Source: Bacillota bacterium
Lineage (GTDB): Bacteria; Bacillota; Clostridia; Acetivibrionales; JANLFN01
DNA length: 64,000 bases
NCBI GenBank assembly: GCA_023397675.1
Contig: JAEWTV010000050.1
Location: 1-64,000, forward strand
Direction of reading: 5' to 3'
Program-made: the position numbers and the translations under genes
The notes under the pieces: model-generated
Database searches by the model: none
What the model saw: only the letters and a program-made list of their open reading frames with translations
What the model was told of the DNA's origin: nothing
Part shown: piece after piece, positions 9,323 to 17,457 of the stretch
Layout: every line of letters starts with the position of its first letter
How positions within the stretch are numbered: the stretch's first letter is position 1

Positions 9323-9751
9323 ATGTATAAAATAAAAGTAGCATTGTTAAATCTGGCGAGCACAGCTTTGGTCGGGGCCTTGATGCAAGTAATATGGGTT
9401 TTCCTTAGCGGTGATAAGGATCAATTATCCTTGATGAATGTAATAAATATGATGGTTATTAGTGCCATTATCGGGACTGTTTGTTTATTTGCTTTATTTT
9501 ATATTACATTGAAAAATATGGGCAGCCTTCGAAAGGCAATAATTATAAACTGTACACTGGTTGTATTATTATGCATATTGGTATATCTTCAAACTGGTAT
9601 TTTCTATTCCAATTGGAGTCTGGATATGAAATGGGTAGTAATACTGGTCGTTGGAATAGCTGCCGGTTTAATACTAACTACTCTTTGGTATAGTAGGATC
9701 AGATTTTATAATAATAAGCTGGAGATTAAGAAAGCTTCACTAAAAAAATAA
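9323..9751 (+). CDS. DUF3021-type four-helix membrane protein
   Basis: A 142-residue protein with four predicted membrane helices (about 9-29, 41-63, 73-92, 104-123) and a basic C-terminal tail. Size, topology and position right behind a LytTR gene match the DUF3021 family, whose members usually act with the neighbouring LytTR regulator. The start ATG follows AGAGGTAAC. The gene ends just before a bidirectional terminator shared with rpsT. Confidence 0.8.
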   Translation: MYKIKVALLNLASTALVGALMQVIWVFLSGDKDQLSLMNVINMMVISAIIGTVCLFALFYITLKNMGSLRKAIIINCTLVVLLCILVYLQTGIFYSNWSLDMKWVVILVVGIAAGLILTTLWYSRIRFYNNKLEIKKASLKK

Positions 9752-9773
9752 ATAATTATGAATTAGACAAAAA

Positions 9774-9802
9774 TAAAAAAACGTACTTTATGTACGTTTT
9801 TT
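9774..9802. terminator. Bidirectional terminator between the DUF3021 gene and rpsT
   Basis: AAAAAACGTAC and GTACGTTTTTT arms flank a short TTTAT loop, giving a T-run on both strands. Confidence 0.85.
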
Positions 9803-9816
9803 GCTTTTATATGTTC

Positions 9817-10080
9817 TTATTTATTAGCAGCGTTTAAAGCCTTAGCCATTCTTGATTTCTTTCTCGCAGCGGTGTTTTTGTGCATTAAATGGTTTGCTGC
9901 AGCCTTGTCTATTGAAACAACGGCAGCCTTTACAGCTTCATTTGCAGAAGCGTCCTTTGCTACGATAGCTTCCTTGGCTTTTCTAATATCAGTTTTCAAG
10001 GCTGACTTCTTAGCAGTATTATTAGCTGTTTTAACCTTGGTTACCTGAACTCTTTTAATAGCTGATTTAATATTTGGCAA
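9817..10080 (-). CDS. rpsT: 30S ribosomal protein S20
   Basis: An 87-residue, highly basic Ala/Lys-rich protein with the S20 opening PNIKSAIKRVQV and the conserved HKNTAARKKSRM block near the C-terminus. It binds 16S rRNA in the small subunit. The start is a TTG at 10080, with a strong GGAGGTGAAAG upstream; the second residue Pro fits other S20 proteins. It is single-gene and divergent from gpr. Confidence 0.96.
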   Translation of the reverse strand: MPNIKSAIKRVQVTKVKTANNTAKKSALKTDIRKAKEAIVAKDASANEAVKAAVVSIDKAAANHLMHKNTAARKKSRMAKALNAANK

Positions 10081-10353
10081 TTTCTTTCACCTCCTGCGAT
10101 GTAATGCATATAGGCTTGACCTATGTATGCGGTTAAGCTGAACGGTTTATATTATATAAATAAAGCTTTCAGCGTTTTCACGGTTAATCGACAACGAATA
10201 TTTTACCATGAAAAAAATTAAATTGCAAGACATATTAGTATTAAAACAATTTCTAGGTAAAAAATAATCTTTGTATATTAAATTTATTATGCTTTATATA
10301 TTAACATTTATTTACCTATAAATAAACTATGAAAAAAGGAAGGTATGGTTTGA

Positions 10354-11367
10354 ATGGATCAGCATAACAGGAGTATCAGAACTGACCTGGCACTTGAAGC
10401 ACATGAGTTGTTCAAGCAGCAGGAAATGCGCCAGAACATGCAAAATAGGGGCGGAAAAGAGCCTCCAGGTGTTGAAGTTGAAAATGCAGGTAATGATGAT
10501 ATCAAAATATCAAGGGTCAGAGTTGTTTCGCCTACAGGGGAGGCTTCAATAGGAAAGCCTATGGGAAACTATATTACACTTGAAGTTCCCAGAATAAATG
10601 AAAACGACCAGACACTGTATGAAGATGTATGTAAAGCCCTTGCAAAGGAGCTTACAGGTATACTTAAACTTAATGAAAAATCAACAATATTGATTGTAGG
10701 CTTGGGTAACTGGAATGTAACACCTGACGCATTAGGTCCGAAGGCGGTTTCAAGCGTAATGGTTACAAGGCATTTGCTGGAGTATGTGCCTGAACAGGTG
10801 GATAACGGCGTTAGACCGGTGTGTGCCGTAGCACCCGGCGTTTTGGGTATCACAGGTATTGAAACGGGCGAAATCATAAAAGGAATAGTCGATCGGATAA
10901 AACCTGATGTAATTATTGCTATAGATGCACTTGCTTCTAGAAAAATGGACAGGGTCAACACAACCATACAGATTGCTGATACTGGTATTGCACCTGGTTC
11001 AGGTGTTGGGAACAAGCGTATGGAGTTATCAAAAGATACGCTCGGTATTCCTGTAATTGCAATTGGGGTCCCTACGGTTGTGGATGCAGCGACCATGGCT
11101 AATGATACAATAGACCTTGTTATTGATAAAATGATTGAGCAGGCAAAACAGGGAACAGAGTTCTATAACATGCTAAAAGGTATTGAAAGGGATGAAAAAT
11201 ATCAGCTAATTCAGGAGGTGTTAAATCCATATATCGGTTCACTTATTGTAACTCCGAAGGAAGTGGATGAAGCCATAGAAAAGGTTTCAAAAATTGTTGC
11301 AAACGGCTTGAACATTGCATTACACCAGGGAATAACACTTGAAGATGTTAATAGGTATGTTCATTAG
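10354..11367 (+). CDS. gpr: GPR endopeptidase, spore germination protease
   Basis: A 337-residue member of peptidase family A25. The N-terminal RTDLALEAHEL is the propeptide and self-cleavage region that resembles the SASP cleavage site. The core has VGLGNWNVTPDALGPKAV and the conserved DALASRK and GVGNKR motifs. It is made in the forespore as a zymogen and degrades small acid-soluble spore proteins at germination. It begins behind AAGGAAGG. Its presence is the firmest evidence in the window that the organism sporulates. A strong terminator follows. Confidence 0.96.
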   Translation: MDQHNRSIRTDLALEAHELFKQQEMRQNMQNRGGKEPPGVEVENAGNDDIKISRVRVVSPTGEASIGKPMGNYITLEVPRINENDQTLYEDVCKALAKELTGILKLNEKSTILIVGLGNWNVTPDALGPKAVSSVMVTRHLLEYVPEQVDNGVRPVCAVAPGVLGITGIETGEIIKGIVDRIKPDVIIAIDALASRKMDRVNTTIQIADTGIAPGSGVGNKRMELSKDTLGIPVIAIGVPTVVDAATMANDTIDLVIDKMIEQAKQGTEFYNMLKGIERDEKYQLIQEVLNPYIGSLIVTPKEVDEAIEKVSKIVANGLNIALHQGITLEDVNRYVH

Positions 11368-11395
11368 GATAATTGATTGTTTCATTTGATTTAAG

Positions 11396-11438
11396 CTGCT
11401 GTATGGGTTAAAATAATTATGTACCATACAGCAGTTTT
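11396..11438 (+). terminator. Terminator after gpr
   Basis: CTGCTGTATGG (11396-11406) pairs with CCATACAGCAG (11424-11434), followed by TTTT. Confidence 0.75.
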
Positions 11439-11468
11439 GGTATTTATTATCATGTCCAAGGGGTCAGA

Positions 11469-12236
11469 ATGAAGAAAAAAAATACCAACCGTCTTGCTAT
11501 TTTAGTTATACTTGTATTATGTGCAGTTATTCTTAATATGCTTATTTTTGCAGCACCTTCCGATGAAGAAACAACAGTAATGCGCGGTACCGGCAGACAC
11601 AGCGGCGAGGTTATCAAATTTGTGATTGTTGTAATTGACCCCGGACACGGCGGTGAAGATCAGGGTACAAGCAGCGGGGGTCTGCGCGAGAAGGATGTAA
11701 ACCTTGATGTCTCGCTTAAAATGCGGGATATACTTGTTAAAAACGGAATCAATGTAAAGCTTACACGGGACAATGATACTTTTATTGAATTGAAGGATAG
11801 AGCAGATTTCGCTAATAATCTTTCAGGTGATTTGTTTGTCAGTGTTCATACAAATAGCTTGCCTCAGTACCCTACATTCAGCGGCACAGAAACATTATAC
11901 GCTCCACAGCAGCCCATTATTAACGGAGTAGACAGCAAAAAGTTTGCAGGTATTATCCAAAATAATCTTATTAAAAGTTTAGGAACTAATGATCATGGTA
12001 TAAAATCAAGACCTGAACTCGCTGTCCTTCATCGTACAAAAATGCCTGCAGTTATTGCCGAACTAGGCTATATTACCAATGACAAAGAAAGGCAAAACCT
12101 TGGTAAGCCTGAGTTCAGACAGAAAGCTGCTGAAGCACTTGCAAAGGCAACCATGGATACTCTTGACAAAATGGATGCGTATAAAAACGGAGATGAGAAA
12201 TGGGTAATACCTTCCAAGGACAGTATAAAAAAGTAG
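11469..12236 (+). CDS. N-acetylmuramoyl-L-alanine amidase (Amidase_3), CwlD-like
   Basis: A 255-residue amidase with an N-terminal membrane anchor (about 7-30) and an Amidase_3 domain (about 52-215). Zinc and catalytic residues are present: His in VVIDPGHGGED, Glu in LREKDVN, His in SVHTNS and Glu in AELGYITN. It cleaves the amide bond between N-acetylmuramic acid and L-Ala. The size and single anchor resemble CwlD, which in spore formers makes muramic lactam for spore cortex; gpr lies just upstream. The spore role is inference. The ATG follows a GGGGT element. Confidence 0.87.
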   Translation: MKKKNTNRLAILVILVLCAVILNMLIFAAPSDEETTVMRGTGRHSGEVIKFVIVVIDPGHGGEDQGTSSGGLREKDVNLDVSLKMRDILVKNGINVKLTRDNDTFIELKDRADFANNLSGDLFVSVHTNSLPQYPTFSGTETLYAPQQPIINGVDSKKFAGIIQNNLIKSLGTNDHGIKSRPELAVLHRTKMPAVIAELGYITNDKERQNLGKPEFRQKAAEALAKATMDTLDKMDAYKNGDEKWVIPSKDSIKK

Positions 12237-12300
12237 GAAAACCTTTCTTTTTTAATCCCTGAAATGTATAATTTTAAGGAGTATTGTTTGGGAGGAATCT

Positions 12301-13014
12301 ATGAAGCAAAAGCTTGGCAGATATCTGTTAATACTTGCTGTAATGGTCGTTCTATGGAATACCATTCTTATGAAGCCATTAAAAATATTTACCGTATATC
12401 TGCATGAACTTGGGCATGCTTGTTTGGCTATGATATTTGGCAGCGGAATAAGCTCATTTAACGTTTTTATGAATGAAAGCGGATATACACTTGTAAAAAC
12501 AAAGGGCTGGTTTTCAGAGTTTATGATTACAAATGGCGGTTATCTCGGAAGCTTGCTTTTTGCCATACTCATTTTATATCTTAAAAGAACATCCTTTAAA
12601 AAATATATACTTGGGACACTAGCAATAGTTTTTCTTTTCTTTTCAATAAGGTTTTCCTCAAACGGGTCTACAATGCTTTATTCTATTATATTCACAGCAG
12701 TTGTACTGATCATATACATGTTGCAGAATGAAAAGGTTACCGACTGGGTGATTGAGATAATAGGAGTTGCAAGCGCAGCATATGCTGTATACGATACCTT
12801 TGTAGACACAATTCTTCTGCAGATTAATCAGAAACTTCATCTTATAAGCGGCTGGAGTAAGACTACAGCAACCGATGCGACAAGGCTTTCAGACCTTACG
12901 CATATTCCTGCAGTAATTTGGGGTATTGTATGGCTTGTAATTGCGGGATTATTAATTTATTCCTTCCTTTTTAAGACAAGGAAAACAGGAAAGAAGAGAA
13001 GAACAGCACATTAA
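12301..13014 (+). CDS. M50-family membrane zinc metalloprotease-like protein
   Basis: A 237-residue membrane protein with about six helices and the zinc motif HELGH at residues 35-39, near the end of the first hydrophobic segment, as in small M50B-like proteins. A second ligand motif is less clear, so activity in site-2 proteolysis is likely but not certain. GGGAGGAAT precedes the ATG. It lies 64 bases after the amidase gene and just before ligA. No PDZ domain is seen, unlike RseP/YluC. Confidence 0.75.
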   Translation: MKQKLGRYLLILAVMVVLWNTILMKPLKIFTVYLHELGHACLAMIFGSGISSFNVFMNESGYTLVKTKGWFSEFMITNGGYLGSLLFAILILYLKRTSFKKYILGTLAIVFLFFSIRFSSNGSTMLYSIIFTAVVLIIYMLQNEKVTDWVIEIIGVASAAYAVYDTFVDTILLQINQKLHLISGWSKTTATDATRLSDLTHIPAVIWGIVWLVIAGLLIYSFLFKTRKTGKKRRTAH

Positions 13015-13066
13015 TTGAAAAAGAATCTATCTTGAATTTTTATGAATGTTGGAGGGCTTAAGTCAG

Positions 13067-15037
13067 ATGGATAAGCTACAGTTAATCAAAAGCAAAATAG
13101 AAATATTGAATGAAGCGGCTAAAGCTTATTATCAGGAAAACAGAGAAATAATGTCCAATTTTGAATATGACAAGCTTTATGATGAACTGGTGGAATTGGA
13201 AAAGGAAACTGGCATTGTGCTTTCAAATAGTCCCACAATCAGGGTAGGGTATGAGTTGCTTACCAGTCTTCCCAAAGAGCAGCATGAAAAGCCAATGCTG
13301 TCACTGGATAAAACAAAGGAAGTGGCTGATTTAAAAGCCTGGCTTGGAGACCAAAAGGGGCTGTTGTCTTGGAAGCTCGATGGGCTTACAATTGTACTCA
13401 CTTACGCCGAAGGCAAGCTGGTAAAAGCGGTTACCAGGGGAAATGGCGAAGTTGGTGAAGTCATAACAAACAACGTAAAGGTATTTAAAAACATTCCTTT
13501 GAATATTTCATTTAAAGGGAGCTTAGTCCTTAGAGGGGAGGCAGTAATCAGTTACTCGGATTTTGGAAAAATAAACGATGAAATTGCGGATGTTAATTCA
13601 AAATTCAAGAATCCTAGAAATCTTTGCAGCGGTGCGGTGAGGCAGCTGAATAATAAGATTACTGCAGAAAGAAATGTTCATTTCTTTGCCTTCTCATTGG
13701 TTAAAGCGGAAAATGCAGACTTTGCGAATTCAAGAATTTTGCAGATGAAATGGCTTAAGGAGCAGGGTTTTGGAGTGGTTGAATTCAGAGAAGTGAATTC
13801 AGATGTTATAGAAGAAAAGGTTAAATGGTTTGCGGAACAAATAACAGAAAATGATTTTCCTTCAGACGGTCTGGTACTGGCGTATGACAATATTTCATAC
13901 GGGGAATCATTAGGAACAACGGCTAAATTCCCAAGGGATTCAATTGCTTTTAAATGGCGTGACGAAATCAGAGAAACAAAATTGCTTGGAATAGAATGGA
14001 GTGCTTCAAGAACAGGATTGATAAACCCTATTGCAATATTTGAGCCTGTTGAGCTTGAGGGGACCACAGTAAGCAGGGCAAGCCTCCATAACATAAGTAT
14101 AATGGAAGGTCTGGAGCTTGGAATAGGCGATACGATAACCGTATATAAAGCAAATATGATTATACCCCAGGTCTCTGAAAACCTTACCAGGAGCAGTACG
14201 GTAAAGCCTCCTGAAGTGTGCCCTGTATGTGCCGGGAAGACAGAAATAAAACAAAACAATGATGTAAGGAATTTATTCTGTACAAATGAGGAATGCCCGG
14301 CAAAGAAGATAAAAACCTTCAGCCTTTTTGTAAGTAGGGATGCAATGAATATGGAAGGCTTGTCGGAAGCTACGTTGGAGAAGTTTATAGCAAAGGGCTT
14401 TGTAAAGGAGTTTGCAGACTTGTTCAAGCTTGAAAGATACAAGGATGATATTACTACTATGGAAGGGTTTGGAATAAAATCTTACAACAAGTTGATTGCC
14501 TCCATAAATAAGTCCAGGAAAACATCTCCCATTAGGCTGCTTTACAGCCTTGGGATACCTAATATAGGTTTATCCAGTGCCAAACTGATATGTAAACAAT
14601 TTGCATTTAACTGGCTAGACGTAGAAAATGCAACTTTTGAGCAACTGACCCAAATAAGCGGCATTGGTGATATAATGGCAGATGCTTATGTCAGATACTT
14701 CAGCAATGAGAGAAACAAAGCTGTGATAAAAGACGTACTTAATGAGATAGAATTTGAGGAAGTTAAAATCTCTGAAGAGAATTTGATATTTGAAAATATG
14801 ATTTTTGTCATAACCGGTTCTGTGGAGCATTTTAAAAACCGCGATGAGTTAAAAAATATAATAGAGCAAAAAGGTGGTAAAGTGACCGGTTCTGTAACTG
14901 CCAACACTAATTATCTGATTAACAATGACAATTTATCAGGTTCATCCAAGAATAAGAAAGCAAAGGAATTAGGGACCAGTATTATTACTGAACAGCAGTT
15001 TGTAGATTGGCTTAATAACGGGGTGAAACCTGAATAA
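13067..15037 (+). CDS. ligA: NAD-dependent DNA ligase
   Basis: A 656-residue ligase. An N-terminal Ia-like helical region (REIMSNFEYDKLYDEL) precedes the nucleotidyltransferase domain with AMP-accepting Lys103 in SWKLDGLT. An OB fold, a four-Cys zinc finger (CPVC...CTNEECP), helix-hairpin-helix repeats (SLGIPNIG, ISGIGDIMA) and a C-terminal BRCT domain (from about 573) follow. It seals nicks using NAD+. The Ia region is more diverged than in typical LigA. ATG at 13067 is chosen because GGAGGG lies upstream; an in-frame TTG at 13046 has no ribosome binding site. Confidence 0.93.
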   Translation: MDKLQLIKSKIEILNEAAKAYYQENREIMSNFEYDKLYDELVELEKETGIVLSNSPTIRVGYELLTSLPKEQHEKPMLSLDKTKEVADLKAWLGDQKGLLSWKLDGLTIVLTYAEGKLVKAVTRGNGEVGEVITNNVKVFKNIPLNISFKGSLVLRGEAVISYSDFGKINDEIADVNSKFKNPRNLCSGAVRQLNNKITAERNVHFFAFSLVKAENADFANSRILQMKWLKEQGFGVVEFREVNSDVIEEKVKWFAEQITENDFPSDGLVLAYDNISYGESLGTTAKFPRDSIAFKWRDEIRETKLLGIEWSASRTGLINPIAIFEPVELEGTTVSRASLHNISIMEGLELGIGDTITVYKANMIIPQVSENLTRSSTVKPPEVCPVCAGKTEIKQNNDVRNLFCTNEECPAKKIKTFSLFVSRDAMNMEGLSEATLEKFIAKGFVKEFADLFKLERYKDDITTMEGFGIKSYNKLIASINKSRKTSPIRLLYSLGIPNIGLSSAKLICKQFAFNWLDVENATFEQLTQISGIGDIMADAYVRYFSNERNKAVIKDVLNEIEFEEVKISEENLIFENMIFVITGSVEHFKNRDELKNIIEQKGGKVTGSVTANTNYLINNDNLSGSSKNKKAKELGTSIITEQQFVDWLNNGVKPE

Positions 15038-15095
15038 ATATTATTACGGATTACAATTAAGCCATGATATTTTTGATTTCAAGGGGGTAAGTTAT

Positions 15096-15929
15096 TTGGT
15101 TAAGGTAGGCTTTATTGGGTATGGAAGTATGGGAAGCATGATTGTACAGGGATTTATCAGGTCAGGTGCCATTAGTCCTGAGGAAATGATTATTTCAACA
15201 AAGACAAGAAGTAAGCTTGATAAAATAAAATCTGAATTTACTAAACTGAATATTGCCAATAACAATTCAGAGGTTGCAAAGAGTTCAAAATATGTTTTTA
15301 TATGCGTTAAACCTCTTGAGGTTATGGATGTAGTAAAGGAAATCAGGAATTTTCTTACTGAGGAAAGTGTAATTATTTCAATTGCAGGTCCTGTAGCGAT
15401 GAAATATATTGAAAATGCAGCAGATGCAAAAGTAACCAAACTAACTCCAAGTCTTACATCAGAAGTAAGTGAAGGTGTTTCACTAATATGCCACGGTTCA
15501 AAGGTAGGGATTGATGAAGCAAACTATATTGAATCACTTTTAAATAAAATAAGTGTAGTTAAGAGAATAAGAGAAGAGGATTTAGAACTTGCAGCGGAAT
15601 TGACGAGCTGTGCACCGGGATTTTTTGCCTCTATTCTTGATGAGTTTATAAAATCAGCATTACGTCAGAACAGTGGATTATGCAAAGAAGATGTTGAAGA
15701 TATGGTTTTGCATACCTTTTATGGTACAGCGAAAGTTTTAATCGATAAGAATATGCGCTTTGATGATATGATTCAAAGGGTTGCCACAAAAGGCGGAATC
15801 ACAGAAGAAGGTGTAAAGATATTCAGCAGCTGCTTGCCGGATACTTTTGACAAAATGTTTGGGGCTACACTGGAAAAAAGGAAAGCTGTACGTAAAAAGA
15901 TAGAAGATAGCTTATTAGATTTTAATTAG
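15096..15929 (+). CDS. comER: ComER/ProC-like pyrroline-5-carboxylate reductase family protein
   Basis: A 277-residue NAD(P)-binding protein. The Rossmann motif GFIGYGSMGSMI opens the protein, ICVKPLEV and SIAGPVAMKYIE are ProC-like, and the C-terminal dimerisation domain has LTSCAPGFFASILDEF and GGITEEGV. It is more diverged than biosynthetic ProC and resembles Bacillus ComER, whose role in late competence and sporulation is indirect. The start is TTG behind GGGGGT. Proline synthesis is the alternative function. Confidence 0.75.
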   Translation: MVKVGFIGYGSMGSMIVQGFIRSGAISPEEMIISTKTRSKLDKIKSEFTKLNIANNNSEVAKSSKYVFICVKPLEVMDVVKEIRNFLTEESVIISIAGPVAMKYIENAADAKVTKLTPSLTSEVSEGVSLICHGSKVGIDEANYIESLLNKISVVKRIREEDLELAAELTSCAPGFFASILDEFIKSALRQNSGLCKEDVEDMVLHTFYGTAKVLIDKNMRFDDMIQRVATKGGITEEGVKIFSSCLPDTFDKMFGATLEKRKAVRKKIEDSLLDFN

Positions 15930-15977
15930 GTTTTAATAAACACATCGTAAAAATTGCGAATTATATATATAATATTT

Positions 15978-15998
15978 ATATACCCCTATGCAGTATGT
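15978..15998 (+). promoter_or_regulatory. Degenerate CsoR-type operator ahead of csoR
   Basis: ATATACCCC TATG CAGTATGTG matches the left half of the palindromes at 16348 and 25360, with a poor right half. It lies immediately upstream of the csoR ribosome binding site, which suggests weaker autoregulation. This is inference. Confidence 0.5.
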
Positions 15999-16011
15999 GA
16001 GGAGGATTCAC

Positions 16012-16296
16012 ATGGAAGATAAGGTTTTAGTTACAAAGGATGATATTTTAAAAAGATTGAGAAGAATTGAAGGTCAGGTTAAAGGGATTCATAGAATGAT
16101 AGAAGAGGATAAGAGCTGTGTTGATATTTTGACGCAGGTTGCAGCTATACGAGCGGCAATCAATAAGGTAGGAGGGCTTATACTTGAAAACCATTCAAAG
16201 ACCTGCATCCAAAATGCAGTATTATCTGAAGACAGGGAAAAGGCTATGGAGGAACTGTCCAAGACAATGCAAAGTTTTATGAGATTTGTTGAATAA
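16012..16296 (+). CDS. CsoR-family metal- or persulfide-sensing repressor
   Basis: A 94-residue all-helical repressor of the CsoR/RcnR/CstR family. Cys36, His61 and Cys65 are in the same places as the Cu(I) ligands of mycobacterial CsoR (motifs DKSCVD and ENHSKTC), so the Cu-type C-H-C set is complete. The second-shell Tyr preceding the first Cys is Ser here. The conserved RLRRIEGQVKGI DNA-contact helix is intact. Cu(I) binding would release DNA; another soft metal(loid) or thiol stress signal is possible. Matching palindromes lie at 16348-16368 and 25360-25380. ATG at 16012 follows GAGGAGG. No CopA or CopZ gene is nearby, which is unusual for a copper regulator. Confidence 0.88.
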   Translation: MEDKVLVTKDDILKRLRRIEGQVKGIHRMIEEDKSCVDILTQVAAIRAAINKVGGLILENHSKTCIQNAVLSEDREKAMEELSKTMQSFMRFVE

Positions 16297-16303
16297 AAGT
16301 ATC

Positions 16304-16328
16304 AGACCGGTTGAACCGGTCTTTTTTA
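16304..16328 (+). terminator. Terminator after csoR
   Basis: GACCGG (16305-16310) and CCGGTC (16316-16321) flank TTGAA and are followed by TTTTTT. Confidence 0.85.
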
Positions 16329-16342
16329 TTTTAAAAAAACTG

Positions 16343-16371
16343 TTTACATATACCCCGTGGGGGTATATAAT
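16343..16371 (+). promoter_or_regulatory. Promoter with embedded CsoR-type operator
   Basis: TTTACA at 16343-16348 and TATAAT at 16366-16371 are 17 bases apart, and the palindrome ATATACCCC-GT-GGGGGTATAT (16348-16368) fills the spacer. A repressor bound here would block RNA polymerase. The palindrome matches known TACCCC...GGGGTA CsoR boxes and the site at 25360-25380. Confidence 0.8.
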
Positions 16372-16405
16372 ATATATAAGAAGTACTTAAAAGGAGGAAT
16401 TATTT

Positions 16406-16636
16406 ATGAAGATAAAAGTATATTCAACACCTACATGCCCATGGTGTACAGTGGCAAAAAAATATTTAGCATCTAAGAACGTGGCTTTTGAAGATGTTGA
16501 TGTATCCCGTGACAGACAAGCAGCGATGGAAATGATAGAAAAGTCAGGTCAAAGAGGAGTACCCGTAATAGACATCAATGGAAACATTATTGTAGGTTTT
16601 GATCAAAAGACAATCGACAGGCTCATAAGTGCATAA
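16406..16636 (+). CDS. Glutaredoxin-like protein, YruB/NrdH type
   Basis: A 76-residue thioredoxin-fold protein with redox motif CPWC in TPTCPWCTVAK, the cis-Pro loop RGVPVI and the C-terminal GFDQKTIDRLI. It is the clostridial YruB-like type, which acts as a small dithiol donor and is probably reduced by a thioredoxin reductase rather than glutathione. AAAGGAGGAAT precedes the ATG. The CsoR-type operator in its promoter puts it in the same predicted regulon as the reverse-strand peptide operon. It ends before a hairpin. Confidence 0.88.
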   Translation: MKIKVYSTPTCPWCTVAKKYLASKNVAFEDVDVSRDRQAAMEMIEKSGQRGVPVIDINGNIIVGFDQKTIDRLISA

Positions 16637-16648
16637 ATCAAGTACTTT

Positions 16649-16682
16649 TTAAAGGGAGTGTAAATTATAGCATTCCCTTTAA
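16649..16682 (+). terminator. Hairpin after the glutaredoxin gene
   Basis: TTAAAGGGA...TCCCTTTAA arms enclose a further GTG...CAC-like loop region. There is no strong T-run after it, so termination on the plus strand is likely but less certain. Confidence 0.55.
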
Positions 16683-16683
16683 C

Positions 16684-16703
16684 TTTATCAAACTTTTATC
16701 ACA
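16684..16703 (+). promoter_or_regulatory. Direct-repeat response-regulator site, copy 1
   Basis: TTTATCAAACTTTTATCACA contains two TTTATCA units about 11 bases apart, the spacing of OmpR/PhoB-type sites. The identical 20 bases recur at 18894-18913. It lies about 60 bases ahead of the response-regulator gene, which suggests autoregulation. Confidence 0.7.
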
Positions 16704-16761
16704 TTTTTATTATAAACTATTCACATAAGAGATAATAAATAGCAGAATACTGGAGGTTATA

Positions 16762-17457
16762 ATGGAAAAGGTTAGAATTCTTATAATAGATGATGAAGAG
16801 CGAATAAGAGATATGATAAAAGAATATATCAGTCTGGAAGATTATGAATCGGACGAAGCATCTGACGGAACAGAAGCATTGAAGCTATTTAAACAAAGAA
16901 AATACAACTTGATAATTCTTGATATCATGATGCCTAAAATGGATGGCTGGACAGTCTGCAGGGAAATCAGAAAAACTTCTCAGGTTCCTGTAATAATGCT
17001 TACTGCCAGAGGTGAGGAGTATGATAAGCTGTTTGGCTTTGAACTGGGTGTAGACGACTATATTGTTAAGCCATTTAGCCCTAAAGAGCTTCTTGCAAGG
17101 ATGAAAGCCATAATCAGAAGAAGCTCAGTAGCCGGTGAGGATTTGTCTAAAAAGGAAAGTATCAATATTGATGGCTTTTCAATAGAGTTTGAATCAAGAA
17201 ATGTCTTTGTAGATGGTATATTGAAAAACCTTACCCCTAAAGAGTATGAACTTTTGGCTTTTTTCGTTAAAAACCAAAATAAAGTATTTTCACGGGATCA
17301 ACTTTTAAACTCCGTTTGGGGATATGATTTTATAGGGGATGACAGAACTGTAGACACACATGTGAAAATGCTTCGTGAAAGCATCGGCGTTTACAGGCGG
17401 TTTATAGTTACCGTTTGGGGAACTGGTTACAAATTTGAGACTGGAGGAAGAGTATGA
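16762..17457 (+). CDS. OmpR/PhoB-family response regulator
   Basis: A 231-residue two-domain regulator. The receiver (about 1-120) has acidic DDEE, phospho-acceptor Asp in LIILDIMMPKMDG, and the Thr and Lys of MLTARG and IVKPF. The winged-helix output domain (about 135-228) has TPKEYELLAFF and DRTVDTHVKMLR. It overlaps its kinase gene by four bases (ATGA). The direct-repeat sites at 16684 and 18894 are the natural candidate operators, so it likely controls itself and the DUF2680/Fe-S genes downstream. Confidence 0.92.
   Translation: MEKVRILIIDDEERIRDMIKEYISLEDYESDEASDGTEALKLFKQRKYNLIILDIMMPKMDGWTVCREIRKTSQVPVIMLTARGEEYDKLFGFELGVDDYIVKPFSPKELLARMKAIIRRSSVAGEDLSKKESINIDGFSIEFESRNVFVDGILKNLTPKEYELLAFFVKNQNKVFSRDQLLNSVWGYDFIGDDRTVDTHVKMLRESIGVYRRFIVTVWGTGYKFETGGRV

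Noticed and set aside
16012..16296. CstR (persulfide sensor) identity for the CsoR-family protein
   Set aside because: The complete Cys-His-Cys set of Cu(I)-binding CsoR is present, whereas CstR lacks the His. I cannot fully exclude another inducer.
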